NCBI GenBank assembly: GCA_007131945.1
Contig: SLPP01000065.1
Span: 1 to 7,594 of the forward strand
Direction of reading: 5' to 3'
DNA from: Paracoccaceae bacterium
GTDB taxonomy: Bacteria; Pseudomonadota; Alphaproteobacteria; Rhodobacterales; Rhodobacteraceae
DNA: 7,594 nucleotides
The position numbers and the translations under genes are program-made. The notes under the pieces are model-generated. The model made no database searches. It had not been told where the DNA came from and saw only the letters and a list, made by a program, of their open reading frames with translations. Positions 6,519-7,594 of this stretch are shown here, piece by piece. Each line of letters starts with the position of its first letter. Position 1 is the stretch's first letter.

Positions 6519-7594
6519 TTACGCGGCCGCGATCTGGCAAAGCGTCACCTTGCCCTCGTGCATGCCGGTTACCGGGTCATAGCCATAGGTGGTGATCACG
6601 TTCACCGATTCGCCGAGGACGATCGGGTCGGTGCCTTCCGGGTAGTTGCCCCGCTGATCCTCGCCCTGGAACCAGCCGGCGAAGTGGAAGGGCATGAAGG
6701 CCAGCCCGCGGTTCACCCGCTCGGTCACCAGCGCCTTGACCCGCGCGCGGGTGTCGTCGGCGCCCGTCACCCAGACCCAACCGCCGTCGACGATGCCGCG
6801 GTCGGCCGCGTCCTGCGGGTTGATCTCGACGAACATGTCCTGCTTGAGCTCGGCGAGCCACGGGTTCGAGCGGGTTTCCTCGCCGCCGCCCTCGTACTCG
6901 ACCAGGCGGCCCGAGGTGAGGACGATCGGGAAGCGTTCGTGCACCCGATTCTCGACATTCGCCATCTGGATCGTGTGGCCGATATTAGGCATCCGCTGAT
7001 GACGCGCGTCGTCTCGCGTCGGATACTCCGCCACGAGATCCGGGCGGGGCGAGAAGATCGGCTCGCGGTGGACCGGGATCGGGTCGGGCAGGTTCCAGGC
7101 GACCGCCCGGGCCTTGCCGTTGCCGAAGGGCACGCATCCGTGCTGCAGCGCCACCCGCTGGATCCCGCCGGAGAGGTCGGTGGACCAGCTGACGGCGTTG
7201 ATACGATCCTCGTCACCGCCGCCGATCCGTTCGATCACGGCCAGTTCCTCGGCCGTCAGGTCGGCATCCCAGCCAAGCTGCTTGAGCATGGCCATGGTGA
7301 ATTCGGGATAGCCGTCCTGGATCTCCGACCCCTGCGGCCAGGAACCTTCGGCCAGCAGCGTCTCGCCGTCGCGTTCGAGTCCGAAGCGGGGGCGGAAGGC
7401 GCCGCCGCCGTCCATCGGGTGAAGGTTGGTGTTGTAGAGGATGTGCGTTCCAGGATGACGCAACGCGGCGGTGCCCCAGCAGGGCCAGGGCAGGCCGTAG
7501 TAGTCGCCGCGCACCTCCTCGGGTGCGTCGGGGCCGGCGCGCAGCGTGATCAGGTCGAAGTGCTGCTGGTTGGCCATGTGGGCCTTCAGCCGCT
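6519..7594 (-). CDS. fdh3A: Formate dehydrogenase catalytic (alpha) subunit, C-terminal part, cut by the right edge
   Basis: The frame is open from the right edge to the TAA at 6519-6521, giving about 357 C-terminal residues of a molybdopterin oxidoreductase. The ATG at 7575-7577 is an internal Met: in-frame codons continue upstream (RLKAH) and the full subunit is normally near 1000 residues. Visible traits are the HFDLITLRAG, GDYYGLPWPCWG and THILYNTNLHPMDGGG stretches, typical of FdnG/FdoG-like enzymes. From about 6945 down to the stop lies the C-terminal dinucleotide-binding domain (FPIVLTSGRLVEYEGGG..., FVEINPQDAADRGI, FMPFHFAGWFQG) that holds one pyranopterin guanine dinucleotide. The enzyme oxidises formate to CO2. 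The catalytic Cys/Sec, the N-terminal [4Fe-4S] site and any Tat signal lie outside the window, so metal choice and selenocysteine use cannot be judged. It heads the visible operon, 15 bp before the beta gene. Confidence 0.95.
   Translation of the reverse strand, partial: RLKAHMANQQHFDLITLRAGPDAPEEVRGDYYGLPWPCWGTAALRHPGTHILYNTNLHPMDGGGAFRPRFGLERDGETLLAEGSWPQGSEIQDGYPEFTMAMLKQLGWDADLTAEELAVIERIGGGDEDRINAVSWSTDLSGGIQRVALQHGCVPFGNGKARAVAWNLPDPIPVHREPIFSPRPDLVAEYPTRDDARHQRMPNIGHTIQMANVENRVHERFPIVLTSGRLVEYEGGGEETRSNPWLAELKQDMFVEINPQDAADRGIVDGGWVWVTGADDTRARVKALVTERVNRGLAFMPFHFAGWFQGEDQRGNYPEGTDPIVLGESVNVITTYGYDPVTGMHEGKVTLCQIAAA

Noticed and set aside
7575..7577. ATG as start of a short 352-residue molybdopterin protein
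   Set aside because: In-frame codons continue upstream to the window edge and the catalytic subunit of this family is about 1000 residues, so this is an internal Met.

Overview
The window is about 7.6 kb of very GC-rich DNA, densely packed with genes and with strong G/C third-position bias. Gene content and protein style point to an alphaproteobacterium, most likely a Rhodobacterales/Paracoccaceae-type organism. This assignment is inference from protein flavour, not from a marker gene. No tRNA, rRNA, CRISPR array, insertion sequence or phage gene was seen.

Layout: one gene on the + strand fills the left end (1-1928). It is a MoeA-type molybdopterin molybdotransferase whose start lies outside the window and which carries an extra N-terminal domain. 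It converges, with only 9 bp between the stop codons, on a long minus-strand gene train that fills the rest. Read in its own direction (right to left), the train is: the C-terminal third of a formate dehydrogenase catalytic subunit (cut by the right edge), the four-cluster Fe-S beta subunit, the cytochrome b gamma subunit, a 136-bp gap with two stem-loops, an Mrp/ApbC Fe-S carrier ATPase, a 51-residue small membrane-type protein, a secreted seven-blade WD40 propeller fused to a class I cytochrome c, and a TusA-type sulfur carrier.

Working together: the three fdh genes encode a respiratory, membrane-bound formate dehydrogenase of the alpha-beta-gamma type. Formate would be oxidised at a molybdenum- or tungsten-bis(pyranopterin) site, electrons would pass through Fe-S clusters to haem b in the gamma subunit, and from there to quinone. 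The surrounding genes read as a maturation and accessory set: MoeA for metal insertion into molybdopterin, Mrp for Fe-S cluster delivery, TusA for sulfur transfer. The cytochrome c fusion is a possible periplasmic partner of unknown function. The least explained part is the tightly coupled mrp / 51-residue protein / WD40-cytochrome c unit and the extra domain on MoeA.
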